A stretch of 15,261 nt of DNA from Verrucomicrobiales bacterium (GTDB taxonomy: Bacteria; Verrucomicrobiota; Verrucomicrobiia; Verrucomicrobiales; DEV007): positions 1-15,261 of the forward strand of contig SLGN01000103.1 of the NCBI GenBank assembly GCA_007123695.1, read 5' to 3'. This document shows, one piece after another, positions 1 to 6,838 of the stretch. Both the position numbers and the translations under genes were made by a program. The notes below the pieces were generated by a model, which did not search any database, was not told the DNA's origin, and saw only the letters and a list, made by a program, of their open reading frames with translations. Every line of letters begins with the position of its first letter. Position 1 is the stretch's first letter.

Positions 1-1
1 C

Positions 2-313
2 GGGATCTGGGACGAGCTTTTCTTCGTGAACACGGCCTTCGCCCTCTTCCGCTCGCTCTTCGCCTTTCGCGTGGCAAACGCGATGCAGGCGGTCCTCTAC
101 ACGGCGGTGCTCTACGACATGGCCTTCACCGGTCTCGGCATCTTCATCGTGTTCTTCTTCGCGTGGACCCAGGGGAGCATGTTCGAGAAATCCGAGAGCC
201 TGCTCTGGGTCCTGATCGTCCACCTCGTCGTCGACTTTTTCCTCGTGGCCTTCATCGTGCAGGGCTACTATCCCGACTACGGACTCGATTTCCTGTGGAG
301 AAAGGGGTTCTGA
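2..313 (+). CDS. C-terminal part of a probable CPBP-family intramembrane protease (partial, 5' end outside window)
   Basis: The frame is open from the left edge to the TGA at 311-313, giving about 103 residues of a very hydrophobic protein; the true start lies upstream. The visible part begins GIWDELFFVNTAF, continues through hydrophobic stretches (AVLYTAVLYDM, GLGIFIVFFFAW) and ends with LIVHLVVDFFLV and a short WRKGF tail. The order resembles the CPBP (CAAX protease/Abi) fold: an acidic motif (normally EExxxR, here DELFFVN), a central helix, and a late HxxxN/D motif (here HLVVD). These proteins sit in the cytoplasmic membrane; many members have no known substrate. The acidic motif lacks the usual Arg and the middle FxxxH motif is not clear, so this may be a divergent member, or simply an unrelated polytopic membrane protein. 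It converges on the minus-strand gene that ends at 361. Confidence 0.5.
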   Translation, partial: GIWDELFFVNTAFALFRSLFAFRVANAMQAVLYTAVLYDMAFTGLGIFIVFFFAWTQGSMFEKSESLLWVLIVHLVVDFFLVAFIVQGYYPDYGLDFLWRKGF

Positions 314-323
314 CTCCGAGCTC

Positions 324-368
324 GACCCGGTCAGGCGCGACCCGGTCGGACGCGACCCGGTCAGGCAA
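324..368. repeat. 15-bp tandem repeat, three copies, overlapping a stop codon
   Basis: Three consecutive 15-bp units begin at 324, 339 and 354, all starting GACCCGGTC and then varying (AGGCGC, GGACGC, AGGCAA). The array lies in the gap between two convergent genes. The stop codon of the minus-strand enzyme gene (TCA on the plus strand, 361-363) falls inside the third unit. A 5-bp stem (CCCGG at 356-360 with CCGGG at 370-374) could form at its right end but has no U-tract, so a terminator role is unproven. Confidence 0.75.
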
Positions 369-2709
369 GCCGGGCAAATCCGGTGTGCTTCACGGGGCCG
401 CCGATCCGCGAGGCGACGTCGCCTCCTGCGATGGCTGCGGCGAGTTCGGCGAAGACGCTGTCGAGCGCTCCGAGATACGTTTCCACATGCCAGGGCTCGT
501 GGGCGAGCATGGCGTTGAAGCCTCCGGCGGCGAGAAAGCCGCGCTCCAGCATTCGCACCGTCATTAGGGTGAGCAGGGCGGCCGAGTCGGGATGGTCGAA
601 GGCGAGCAGGGCCAGATCGGGGCGGCCGCCGACCTTCACCGGCAGGCCGTGCCGCGCCCCGAGCGCGCTCCAGCCCTCGCGGACGCTCCCGCCGATCGCG
701 GCGAGGTGGGCGGGCAGGTCGAGGCTCCGCATCTTGCGCACGCAGGCGAGGGCGGCGGCGGGACCGACCCCCTCGGTCCAGAAGGTGCTGGAGACGAAGC
801 TGCGCTGCGCCGCCTCCATCGTGCCAGTCCGCCCGATTACGGCGCCGATGGGAAAGCCGTTGCCCAGCGCCTTGGCGAAGACGGCGAGGTCGGGCTCGAC
901 CCCGTATTTCAAATGCGCCCCGCCGAGGCAGAGCCGCCAGCCGATCGAGATCTCGTCGAAGACGAGGCGGATGCCGTACCGGTCGCAGCGCTCCCGCACC
1001 CCCTCGAGGAAGCCGGGCTCGGGATCGGTGTGGCGGGTCGGCTCCATCACCACGGCGGCGAGCGCCCCGGTCTCCCTTTGCAGGATCGCGTCGAGTTCGT
1101 CGAGGCGGTTGTAGTGGAATGTCAGGGTGCTGCCGGCGAGTCCGGCGGGCACCCCGGCGGGATCGAGCCCGGGCAGGAAATGCCCCTCCAGTCCGTCGCC
1201 CTCGGCGAGGTTTGCCGCGAGATACCAGTCGTGCCAGCCGTGGTAGCCGCAGAGGGCGACCTTGTCCCGGCCCGTCGCGGCGCGGGCGAGGCGCACCGCC
1301 ACCGCCATCGTCTCGCCGCCCCCGCGGGTGAAGCGGGCCTGCCCGGCCCAGGGATGGATCGCGAGAAGCTCTTCCGCCAGCTCGACTTCGTCGTGGGTCT
1401 GCAGTGTCGACATGGAGCCCAAGGCGACGCGACGGTGGACGGCGGCGTTCACTTCGGGATCGGCGTAGCCGAGGATCGTCGAGAGGATGCCGCCGAGGCT
1501 CATGTCGAGGAAGCGGCGCCCCTCCAGGTCGATCAGCTCGCAGCCGCGCGCCTCGCGGTAGTAGGCCGGCCATTGACCCGGCGCGAACATTTCGGGCCTC
1601 TTGCTGAGGAGTTGGGTGCCGCCGGGAATGAGGGCTTTGGCCTCGCGGTAGGCGGCCTGCACGTCGGACACGGGACGCGGCAGGGGCAGGCCCAGCTCGC
1701 GCCGTGCCGCGAGGCAGAAGATCTCCTCGATGTCGCCGGCGTCGAGGTGGCGGTTGAGGCAGGCCTCCTTCAGGGCGAGGAGCGATTCCAGCCCCAGCAA
1801 GGTGGGCCGGGAAAAGCGGGATCGACCGTAGTCGGCGCGGATCTCGTCGAGCCAGAGGAAGCCGTCGGCGAGATCGACGCAGCGGCTCCGCATCTCGGTG
1901 ACGCAGAAGTCCGAGCCAAACCAGAGCCTCGTCGGGCCGAAGACCTCGAGGATGGCCTCGAAGGCCGCCGCCTCGCACACCGCCGAGGTGTCGAAGAAGA
2001 CGTTTTCGAGCCCGCGGATCGCGCCGATGCCCTCCACGGTGTGCCGCCCGCAGAAACCCCGTCCGGCGTGGGCGAGGATCAGCTTGGCCCGGGGATAGCG
2101 GCGGCAATGCTTGCGAATGTAGCGCTGGTTCTCCGGCTCGGCGAGGGCGCGGGGCAGCACCATGTGGAGCATGATGGCGAGCCCGCGCGAGTCGGCGAGC
2201 TCCCAGGCCCATTCGGGGATGAACTCGCCGGACGGAGCGAAGAAGGAGTCGGCGCGCTCCGCGAAGAGATGGTAGACCTTGAAGCCGACGAAGCCGTCCG
2301 CCGCGATCTGGGCCTCCACCGCCTCCGGGGCCTGCCGCGGCGTTGCGATCATGAGCCCGAGCGAGCCGGGATCGCCGCGCAGCTGCTCGGCGAGGTGGCG
2401 GTTGGCCCCGTCGATGTCGAGGGCCCGGGTCGGAAAGGGGAAGAACAGCCCCCCGCTCGGCGCCCGTCCCGGCATCCAGAGGGCAAGGCGCTCGTCGTAG
2501 ACCGCGCGGGTGACCCGCTCCGGCCCGGCCGCGGCAAGGGCGGGCGTCGGGGAGCCGAGGTCAGAAACCCGCCAGAGATGGGCATGGGCGTCGAAGGCGT
2601 CGGGCGGCACGAAGTCGGCGAGATGCCGGTTCCAGATCGCCTGGTCGGCCTCGCCGACTTCGGCCCAGAGATAGGGGGGTGCGGGATCGGGAAGGGCGGG
2701 TCTGCTCAT
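361..2709 (-). CDS. Fusion protein: amidohydrolase_2 domain plus glutamate-1-semialdehyde-type class III aminotransferase
   Basis: From the ATG at 2709 this encodes 782 residues. Residues about 1-345 look like an amidohydrolase_2 metal-dependent TIM barrel: DAHAH (HxH at 42 and 44), His182 in IMLH, His214 in LAHAG and Asp267 in FGSDF are in the expected order of metal ligands. Residues about 352-782 look like a full-length class III PLP aminotransferase of the glutamate-1-semialdehyde aminomutase type: AKALIPGGTQLLSKRPEMF at its start, GYHGWHDWY at 488-496, the cofactor Asp in VFDE (585-586), and Lys613 in FAKALGNGFPIGAVIG as the Schiff-base lysine. Both halves appear intact, so two activities on one chain are likely; substrates are unknown. 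An in-frame ATG at 2766 would add 19 Arg-rich residues, but it overlaps a plausible -10 element, so 2709 is preferred. Neither start has a Shine-Dalgarno sequence. The gene diverges from an amino-acid permease. A housekeeping HemL role is unlikely given the fusion. Confidence 0.88.
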   Translation of the reverse strand: MSRPALPDPAPPYLWAEVGEADQAIWNRHLADFVPPDAFDAHAHLWRVSDLGSPTPALAAAGPERVTRAVYDERLALWMPGRAPSGGLFFPFPTRALDIDGANRHLAEQLRGDPGSLGLMIATPRQAPEAVEAQIAADGFVGFKVYHLFAERADSFFAPSGEFIPEWAWELADSRGLAIMLHMVLPRALAEPENQRYIRKHCRRYPRAKLILAHAGRGFCGRHTVEGIGAIRGLENVFFDTSAVCEAAAFEAILEVFGPTRLWFGSDFCVTEMRSRCVDLADGFLWLDEIRADYGRSRFSRPTLLGLESLLALKEACLNRHLDAGDIEEIFCLAARRELGLPLPRPVSDVQAAYREAKALIPGGTQLLSKRPEMFAPGQWPAYYREARGCELIDLEGRRFLDMSLGGILSTILGYADPEVNAAVHRRVALGSMSTLQTHDEVELAEELLAIHPWAGQARFTRGGGETMAVAVRLARAATGRDKVALCGYHGWHDWYLAANLAEGDGLEGHFLPGLDPAGVPAGLAGSTLTFHYNRLDELDAILQRETGALAAVVMEPTRHTDPEPGFLEGVRERCDRYGIRLVFDEISIGWRLCLGGAHLKYGVEPDLAVFAKALGNGFPIGAVIGRTGTMEAAQRSFVSSTFWTEGVGPAAALACVRKMRSLDLPAHLAAIGGSVREGWSALGARHGLPVKVGGRPDLALLAFDHPDSAALLTLMTVRMLERGFLAAGGFNAMLAHEPWHVETYLGALDSVFAELAAAIAGGDVASRIGGPVKHTGFARLA

Positions 2710-2765
2710 TTCGCGCGGGGCTTGGCGGTTCCGGACCGGAGCGCCGCGCCCGGAACACACATGCA

Positions 2766-2795
2766 TTTAAAAGAGCAGGGGAGGGGACTTGGCAA
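2766..2795 (-). promoter_or_regulatory. Candidate promoter of the amidohydrolase-aminotransferase gene
   Basis: On the minus strand, TTGCCA (2795-2790, five of six matches to TTGACA) is followed after 18 bp by TTTAAA (2771-2766, four of six matches to TATAAT). Transcription would start near 2758, which excludes the ATG at 2766 and leaves a leader of about 50 nt before the ATG at 2709. This is a consensus match by eye only. Confidence 0.4.
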
Positions 2796-2874
2796 GGGCA
2801 GCCTTGCGCCCGACGGCATTTCGCCCCGGGGATTCTTCCGACGAATCGCGGCGACCGGACGCGGCGCGACAAAA

Positions 2875-3001
2875 CCCTGTTGACTCCCGCACCCAACCCG
2901 ATTAGATCGGCGACGATACCCTGTTCGGTCCCGCACCCAACCCTGTTCGGTCCCGCACCCAACCCTGTTCGGTCCGCCACCCAACCCTGTTCACTCCCGC
3001 C
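2875..3001. repeat. 22-bp tandem repeat array, about six copies, ending at the permease start codon
   Basis: Units begin at 2875, 2897 (strongly diverged), 2919, 2941, 2963 and 2985 (last one truncated by the ATG at 3002). The conserved frame of a unit is CCCTGTT, three to four variable bases, TCCCGC, then ACCCAA. Units 3 and 4 are identical, unit 5 differs by a transposition of two bases (CCGC to CGCC), and units 1 and 6 have GACT or CACT where the others have CGGT. The array fills the permease-proximal half of the divergent intergenic region and has no spacer from the start codon. Confidence 0.9.
2880..2908 (+). promoter_or_regulatory. Weak candidate promoter of the APC permease inside repeat units 1-2
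   Basis: TTGACT at 2880-2885 matches a -35 box in five of six positions and is followed after 17 bp by TAGATC (2903-2908), a weak -10. These lie in the two repeat units that differ most from the consensus. If used, the leader of about 87 nt would consist mainly of the conserved repeat copies. The -10 is poor, so this is tentative. Confidence 0.22.
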
Positions 3002-4336
3002 ATGACTACGAGCGAATCCTCCGGAGTCGGGCCGGCCAAGGTCGGCCTCGCCACCGCCATCGCCATCGTCGTCGCCAACATGGTCGGGACCGGCGTCTTC
3101 GGCAGCCTCGGCTACCAGGTGCTCGGCATCCCCTCGGGCTTTCCCATTCTCGTGCTCTGGCTCCTCGGCGGGGTCGTCTCCTTCTGCGGAGCGGTCTGCT
3201 ACGCCGAGATCGCCTCGGTCTTTCCGAAGTCGGGAGGAGAATACCACCTGCTCTCCAAGGCGTGGCATCCCTTCATCGGCTTCCTCGCCGGGTGGCTCTC
3301 GGTCACCGTCGGCTTCGCCGCGCCGGTCGCGGCCAACGCGGTGCTGCTCGGCGGCTACATGGGCAGCATCACCGGCGTCTCGCATCTCTGGTTCGGCATT
3401 CCCGTGGTCGTCCTCGTCACCCTCGTCCACCTCGGCAAGCTCAGCAGCATCGGCATCTTCCAGTCGGGCTTCACCTATGCCAAGGTCGCGCTCATCCTCG
3501 TGCTGGGGGGGCTCGCCTTCTCCATCGGCACGGCGCAGCCGGTCTCCTTCCTGCCGAAAGCGGGAGACGGCGGGCTGATCGCATCGGGCAGCTTCGCCAT
3601 CTCGTTCGTCTACGTCCTCTACGCCTACACCGGCTGGAACGCCGCCACCTACATGATGGACGAGGTGCGGCAGCCCGAGCGCACCGTGCCCGTCGCCCTG
3701 CTCGTCGGGACCGCCATCGTCACCCTGCTCTACGTCTTCATCAACGCGGCCTTCCTCTACGCCACCCCCATCGAGAAGATGGCCGGCCAGGCCGAAGTGG
3801 GCCTCGTCGCGGCCGACGCCATCCTCGGGCCGAAGGGCGGCATGGTGATGGGCATCCTCATCAGTTTCGGGCTCGTCTCGACGATCAGCTCGATGACCTG
3901 GGCGGGGCCGCGCGTCACCGCCGCGATCGGGCGCGACCACTCCCGGTTCCAGGTGCTCGCCCGCGTCAACCGCAACGGCGTGCCGGGCCTGGCCGTCGTC
4001 TTGCAGTCGATCATCGTGATCGCGCTCGTTGCCTCGGCCACCTTCGAGCAGCTCATCAACTACGTGCAGGCGCTCCTCACCATCAGCTCGCTCATGGTCG
4101 TTGCCGGGGTGGTCTTCCTGCGGGTGCGGCGTCCCGGGCTGCCCCGCCCCTACCGGGCCTGGGGCTATCCGTTCACCCCTCTCGTCTTCGGCGCGGTCAG
4201 CCTCTACGTACTCTGGTTCCAGATCCAGCAGAAGACGACCGAGTTCCTCTTCGGCCTCGGCACCCTCGCCATCGGAGTCGTCGTCTACCTCGTCTTCGTC
4301 AGGGGGGAACCGACCGCTTCCGGCTCCGAATCGTAG
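3002..4336 (+). CDS. APC-superfamily amino-acid permease
   Basis: The 444-residue product is a polytopic inner-membrane protein with about twelve hydrophobic segments, the usual size for the amino acid-polyamine-organocation superfamily. Family marks visible: the unwound TM1 motif NMVGTGVFGS (GTG at 29-31), YAEIASVFPKSGGEY (67-81) after TM2, the TM6 region YAYTGWNAATYMMDEVRQP (207-225), and RPYRAWGYPF (382-391) before the last helices. The GWNAATY and PYRAWGYP motifs are most like LAT/y+LAT-type or SteT-like exchangers, so it probably moves neutral amino acids by exchange or proton symport; the substrate cannot be read from sequence. The ATG at 3002 follows the tandem repeats directly and has no Shine-Dalgarno sequence (CACTCCCGCC precedes it). 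It is transcribed divergently from the fused aminotransferase, which suggests, without proving, a shared substrate. Confidence 0.92.
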   Translation: MTTSESSGVGPAKVGLATAIAIVVANMVGTGVFGSLGYQVLGIPSGFPILVLWLLGGVVSFCGAVCYAEIASVFPKSGGEYHLLSKAWHPFIGFLAGWLSVTVGFAAPVAANAVLLGGYMGSITGVSHLWFGIPVVVLVTLVHLGKLSSIGIFQSGFTYAKVALILVLGGLAFSIGTAQPVSFLPKAGDGGLIASGSFAISFVYVLYAYTGWNAATYMMDEVRQPERTVPVALLVGTAIVTLLYVFINAAFLYATPIEKMAGQAEVGLVAADAILGPKGGMVMGILISFGLVSTISSMTWAGPRVTAAIGRDHSRFQVLARVNRNGVPGLAVVLQSIIVIALVASATFEQLINYVQALLTISSLMVVAGVVFLRVRRPGLPRPYRAWGYPFTPLVFGAVSLYVLWFQIQQKTTEFLFGLGTLAIGVVVYLVFVRGEPTASGSES

Positions 4337-4371
4337 AACTTCCCCCAAAAAGAGACGAAAACTTGCAAAAG

Positions 4372-4386
4372 AGCGAATAAATCGCT
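4372..4386. terminator. Short hairpin downstream of the permease, possible weak terminator
   Basis: AGCGA (4372-4376) and TCGCT (4382-4386) can form a 5-bp stem with a 5-nt AT loop, 35 bp past the permease stop. No T-run follows, so intrinsic termination would be weak. The repeated hexamer CTTGCA (4362-4367 and 4385-4390) brackets it. It could equally be a regulatory site for the next gene. Confidence 0.25.
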
Positions 4387-4414
4387 TGCAGGAATTAGTT
4401 AATATTCCTTAAAT
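4386..4414 (+). promoter_or_regulatory. AT-rich candidate promoter with a 6-bp inverted repeat, upstream of the PAS protein gene
   Basis: This is the most AT-rich stretch nearby. TTGCAG (4386-4391) and TTAAAT (4409-4414) are spaced by 17 bp, and transcription would begin near 4421, about 30 nt before the TTG at 4451. A perfect inverted repeat, AGGAAT (4390-4395) and ATTCCT (4404-4409) with an 8-bp centre, fills the spacer and is a candidate operator. Box matches are only partial. Confidence 0.35.
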
Positions 4415-4450
4415 AATGCGCCGACCTTCCAACACGTTCCCCGCTTCTTT

Positions 4451-6688
4451 TTGTCCCAGTCCGATCCAGCGCGTGAAAACGTCTCTTCCGGGATCAGCGC
4501 ACCTGCGGGTGGCTCCCCCAACGTGTTCGCTGCGCCCGCTGATCGGGCAGGGTCCGAGTCGGCGCACCATGCCGCCCCCGTTTTTGCGGCTGGTTCCTAC
4601 GGCCCGCGCCCCGATCTGCCTGCGGTCCTCGATGCGCTTCCCTTCGGCCTCGTTGTTCTCGGGCCCGACCAGGAGCTCCGCCACGAGAATTCCGTCTGCC
4701 GAAACATCACCGGACGCGGCATTGCCGAGGAGGGCGGGTTCGAAGCCTGGCTCTCCGCGCTCTGCCCCGAAGCCGACCACCGTGCCAACGTAGTCGCCGC
4801 ATGGCGCGAAAAAATATGGAGAACGCAGCGCACCCTCACCTTCACCCTCCGCACCGCCGACCAGAAGCCCAAGGAGATCGAGTTCCGGTCTTCGCTCCTT
4901 CCGGATGGTGGTATTTCCATCATACTGGAGGACGTCACCGCCAGAGCCCGCTCGCAGAAGACCTCGAAGATTGGTGCTTTGAAGTTCCGAGCCCTCTTTT
5001 CCCATACCCGGACTGGGACGGTTCTGGTCGACCGCTCCGGTCGGATCATTGAGGCCAATCCCGCCTTCCTCGCGCTCAGCGGGAATTCCCTCGGCGAGCT
5101 CCGTCTCACCACTTTCGTCGGGCTGCTCCATCCCGACGAGGCCGAGGCCCTCTCCGCCGACGAGGTGGCCCTGCTCGACTCGCCCGCCAAGAAAGGGGGG
5201 CGCGAAGTGCGTGCCGTCGAGCGGAAGGTCTGGCTCAGGACGAAGTCCGGCGAGCGCCGCCTGCGCCTCCTTTCCTGCCCCATCGGCGATGCCGGGGCGC
5301 CGCCGACGGCGGTGCTCTACATGTTCGAGCCCCCGCGCGACGAGGGCGAGGGCGAGGGCGAGCGGCTCCGGACCAAGCTCAAGACCATGGCCCGGAAGGC
5401 GCAGGCCCTTCTCAATTCCGTGCCCGATCTCGTGCTGCTGCTCGACGGGCGCGGAGTCGTCGTCGATTTTGCGCCTCCGCCCGGGACCTGGAGCGAGCTG
5501 GTCCCCGACGATTCCTGGCGCGACCGGCCCGCCTCGGAGGTTTGGCCCGTCCTCGGATCGCTGCTCGACCGATGCAGCCGCCAGATCCTCGAGGGCGGCA
5601 CGGTCGTCGCCGCCGAGATCCGGGGGCCGGGAGGGGAAGGCTTCGAATTCTCCGTCAACCTTTCGGCTTGCGGCGACGGGCAGATCCTCGCCGTGGTTCG
5701 GAACCAGAGCGACCTGTGCGCCGCACGCGAGCGGGGTTTCTGGCACGACGCCGTCTTCGGCGGCGCCCCCCTCGGCATGCTGCGCCTCGATCCCGGCGGA
5801 CGGGTCGCCGAAGCCAACGCCGCCGCCGCCGCCCTGCTCGGGCGGCATGGCGACGGCCTCGCCGGCCGGGAGCTGTCGCCGATCCTCGAATCCGCCCTCC
5901 CCGCAGGCGCCACCGCCGAGTTTCTCGCCTTGGAGAAAGACGGCGAACCCCGGGGATCGCTCGTGTTTCTCAAGGAAAGCCCTCCCGCCAGCCCCCCACC
6001 GAAGAACCCGCCGCGCGCCTCCTTCCGCACCATTCTGCCCGATCCGTCGTCCCCCGGCGTGCCCCTTTCCTCCGTGCGCCTCGGCGACGGCGGCACGCCC
6101 GCTCCCGGCTGCCCCGGACGCGAGCGGCGGCAGCACGGCTTCCGCAACCAGCTCCAGCTCGTCACCAGCGTCTTCAGCCTCGAGCCCCAGAGCGCTCCCG
6201 CCCGCGAGGCCTTCCTGAAATGGCAGTTGCGGCTGCGGGCCATCGCCCTCGCCTGCCCCTACGACGACACTCCCGCCGTCGCCATCCTCCCGCTCCTGCG
6301 CGACCTTGCCGACGAAGTCTGCTCCCTCCTCGGCCGCGGCCCCGGGCGCAGGGAAGTCGCCGTGGCCGGCGACGAAGCCCTCTCCTTCGACGCCTCCGTC
6401 GCCGGACCCTTCAGCCTGCTGCTCGGAGAGGTCATGCGTCTCGTCCTCGCCGCCCGCCAGCGCGGTCCCGGCCCTTCCCTCCACATCCGGGTCGAAGTCG
6501 GCGCAGACGGCGGCTTCGCGCTCACGGTGCGGCCGGGCGAGGGGCGCTCCTTTGTCTTCGACGACCGCGACGCGGAGATCGAGACCCTCGAGCTGCTCAC
6601 CGAGCAGATCGAGGCACGTCTCCAACCCACCGACCCGGCGCATCCCTCCAAGGAATGGGTACTCATCGTCCCGCCGACCGGTTTTTGA
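4451..6688 (+). CDS. Multi-PAS protein with a HisKA_2-like C-terminus and degenerate ATPase domain (probable pseudo-histidine kinase)
   Basis: The 745-residue product is cytoplasmic by appearance, with no signal peptide or membrane helix. After a disordered N-terminus come four PAS-like repeats at about 57-165, 177-295, 317-422 and 432-508. The first two are clearest (ending IILEDVTARARSQK; starting FRALFSHTRTGTVLVD). Residues 557-630 resemble a HisKA_2/HWE dimerisation domain: RRQHGFRNQLQLVTSVFSL aligns by eye with HHRVKNNLQVISSLLSL, placing His562 at the phosphoacceptor site. Residues about 640-742 follow the fold order of HATPase_c, but the N-box (LLLGEVMRLVLA, normally NELxxNA) has lost both Asn and the G1 box reads RPGEG in place of DNGxG. 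ATP binding is therefore doubtful. The start is uncertain: TTG at 4451 is the first possible start after an in-frame stop at 4415, GTG at 4523 is an alternative, and no Shine-Dalgarno sequence is visible. A hybrid kinase gene follows after 150 bp in the same direction. Confidence 0.85.
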   Translation: MSQSDPARENVSSGISAPAGGSPNVFAAPADRAGSESAHHAAPVFAAGSYGPRPDLPAVLDALPFGLVVLGPDQELRHENSVCRNITGRGIAEEGGFEAWLSALCPEADHRANVVAAWREKIWRTQRTLTFTLRTADQKPKEIEFRSSLLPDGGISIILEDVTARARSQKTSKIGALKFRALFSHTRTGTVLVDRSGRIIEANPAFLALSGNSLGELRLTTFVGLLHPDEAEALSADEVALLDSPAKKGGREVRAVERKVWLRTKSGERRLRLLSCPIGDAGAPPTAVLYMFEPPRDEGEGEGERLRTKLKTMARKAQALLNSVPDLVLLLDGRGVVVDFAPPPGTWSELVPDDSWRDRPASEVWPVLGSLLDRCSRQILEGGTVVAAEIRGPGGEGFEFSVNLSACGDGQILAVVRNQSDLCAARERGFWHDAVFGGAPLGMLRLDPGGRVAEANAAAAALLGRHGDGLAGRELSPILESALPAGATAEFLALEKDGEPRGSLVFLKESPPASPPPKNPPRASFRTILPDPSSPGVPLSSVRLGDGGTPAPGCPGRERRQHGFRNQLQLVTSVFSLEPQSAPAREAFLKWQLRLRAIALACPYDDTPAVAILPLLRDLADEVCSLLGRGPGRREVAVAGDEALSFDASVAGPFSLLLGEVMRLVLAARQRGPGPSLHIRVEVGADGGFALTVRPGEGRSFVFDDRDAEIETLELLTEQIEARLQPTDPAHPSKEWVLIVPPTGF
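5342..5359 (+). repeat. Three GAGGGC hexamers inside the PAS protein gene
   Basis: Three tandem GAGGGC units encode the Glu-Gly part of DEGEGEGERL in the hinge between the second and third PAS domains (residues 297-306). Such a slippage-prone hexamer can change length without shifting the frame, altering only linker length. Confidence 0.6.
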
Positions 6689-6780
6689 AAGCCGTCGCCC
6701 CCGCTTCCCCGCGCTGTCGGCGTACTTGGCGAAGAAGGGGATTTTCCTTTGCGAATTATGGTGATTTGAATGTAGCGTGA

Positions 6781-6835
6781 CAGCTTCCGCGCCGCCTCCG
6801 CTCTTTCCCGGAAAGCTGGAGTCCGCGCCGCCTCC
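6781..6835 (+). promoter_or_regulatory. Structured leader before the hybrid kinase: 14-bp direct repeat and imperfect hairpin
   Basis: The 150-bp gap between the two signalling genes holds an AT-richer patch (6741-6775) and then this element. TCCGCGCCGCCTCC occurs twice (6786-6799 and 6822-6835), the second copy ending 3 bp before the ATG at 6839. Between them, GGAAAGCTG (6810-6818) can pair with CAGCTTCC (6781-6788) with one bulged base. No Shine-Dalgarno sequence is present; instead the bases before the ATG (CCTCCTTC) resemble the anti-Shine-Dalgarno end of 16S rRNA. Any regulatory function is inferred. Confidence 0.4.
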
Positions 6836-6838
6836 TTC

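Noticed and set aside
361..2709. Annotating the aminotransferase half as hemL
   Set aside because: The family resemblance is clear, but fusion to an amidohydrolase and the permease context argue against a tetrapyrrole-synthesis role, so no gene symbol was given.
361..2766. The longer start at 2766 for the fusion gene
   Set aside because: The extra 19 residues are Arg-rich and unlike the family, no ribosome-binding site precedes it, and the ATG overlaps the candidate -10 box.
592..2883. A plus-strand open frame of about 760 codons across the fusion gene
   Set aside because: It is the complement of well-supported amidohydrolase and aminotransferase domains and has no family signature of its own.
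2875..3001. The tandem array as a CRISPR
   Set aside because: Units are contiguous with no unique spacers, 22 bp is short for CRISPR repeats, and no cas genes are present.
2561..4348. A minus-strand open frame opposite the permease, with an apparent repeat peptide near its end
   Set aside because: The acidic, low-complexity translation is antisense to clear transmembrane helices; the peptide repeat is just the 22-bp DNA array read in reverse.
4416..4793. An ATG-started frame at 4416 as the start of the PAS protein
   Set aside because: It is in a different frame from the PAS domains, is Ser/Pro/Arg-rich, and ends without any domain; there is no sign of a frameshift joining it to the real gene.
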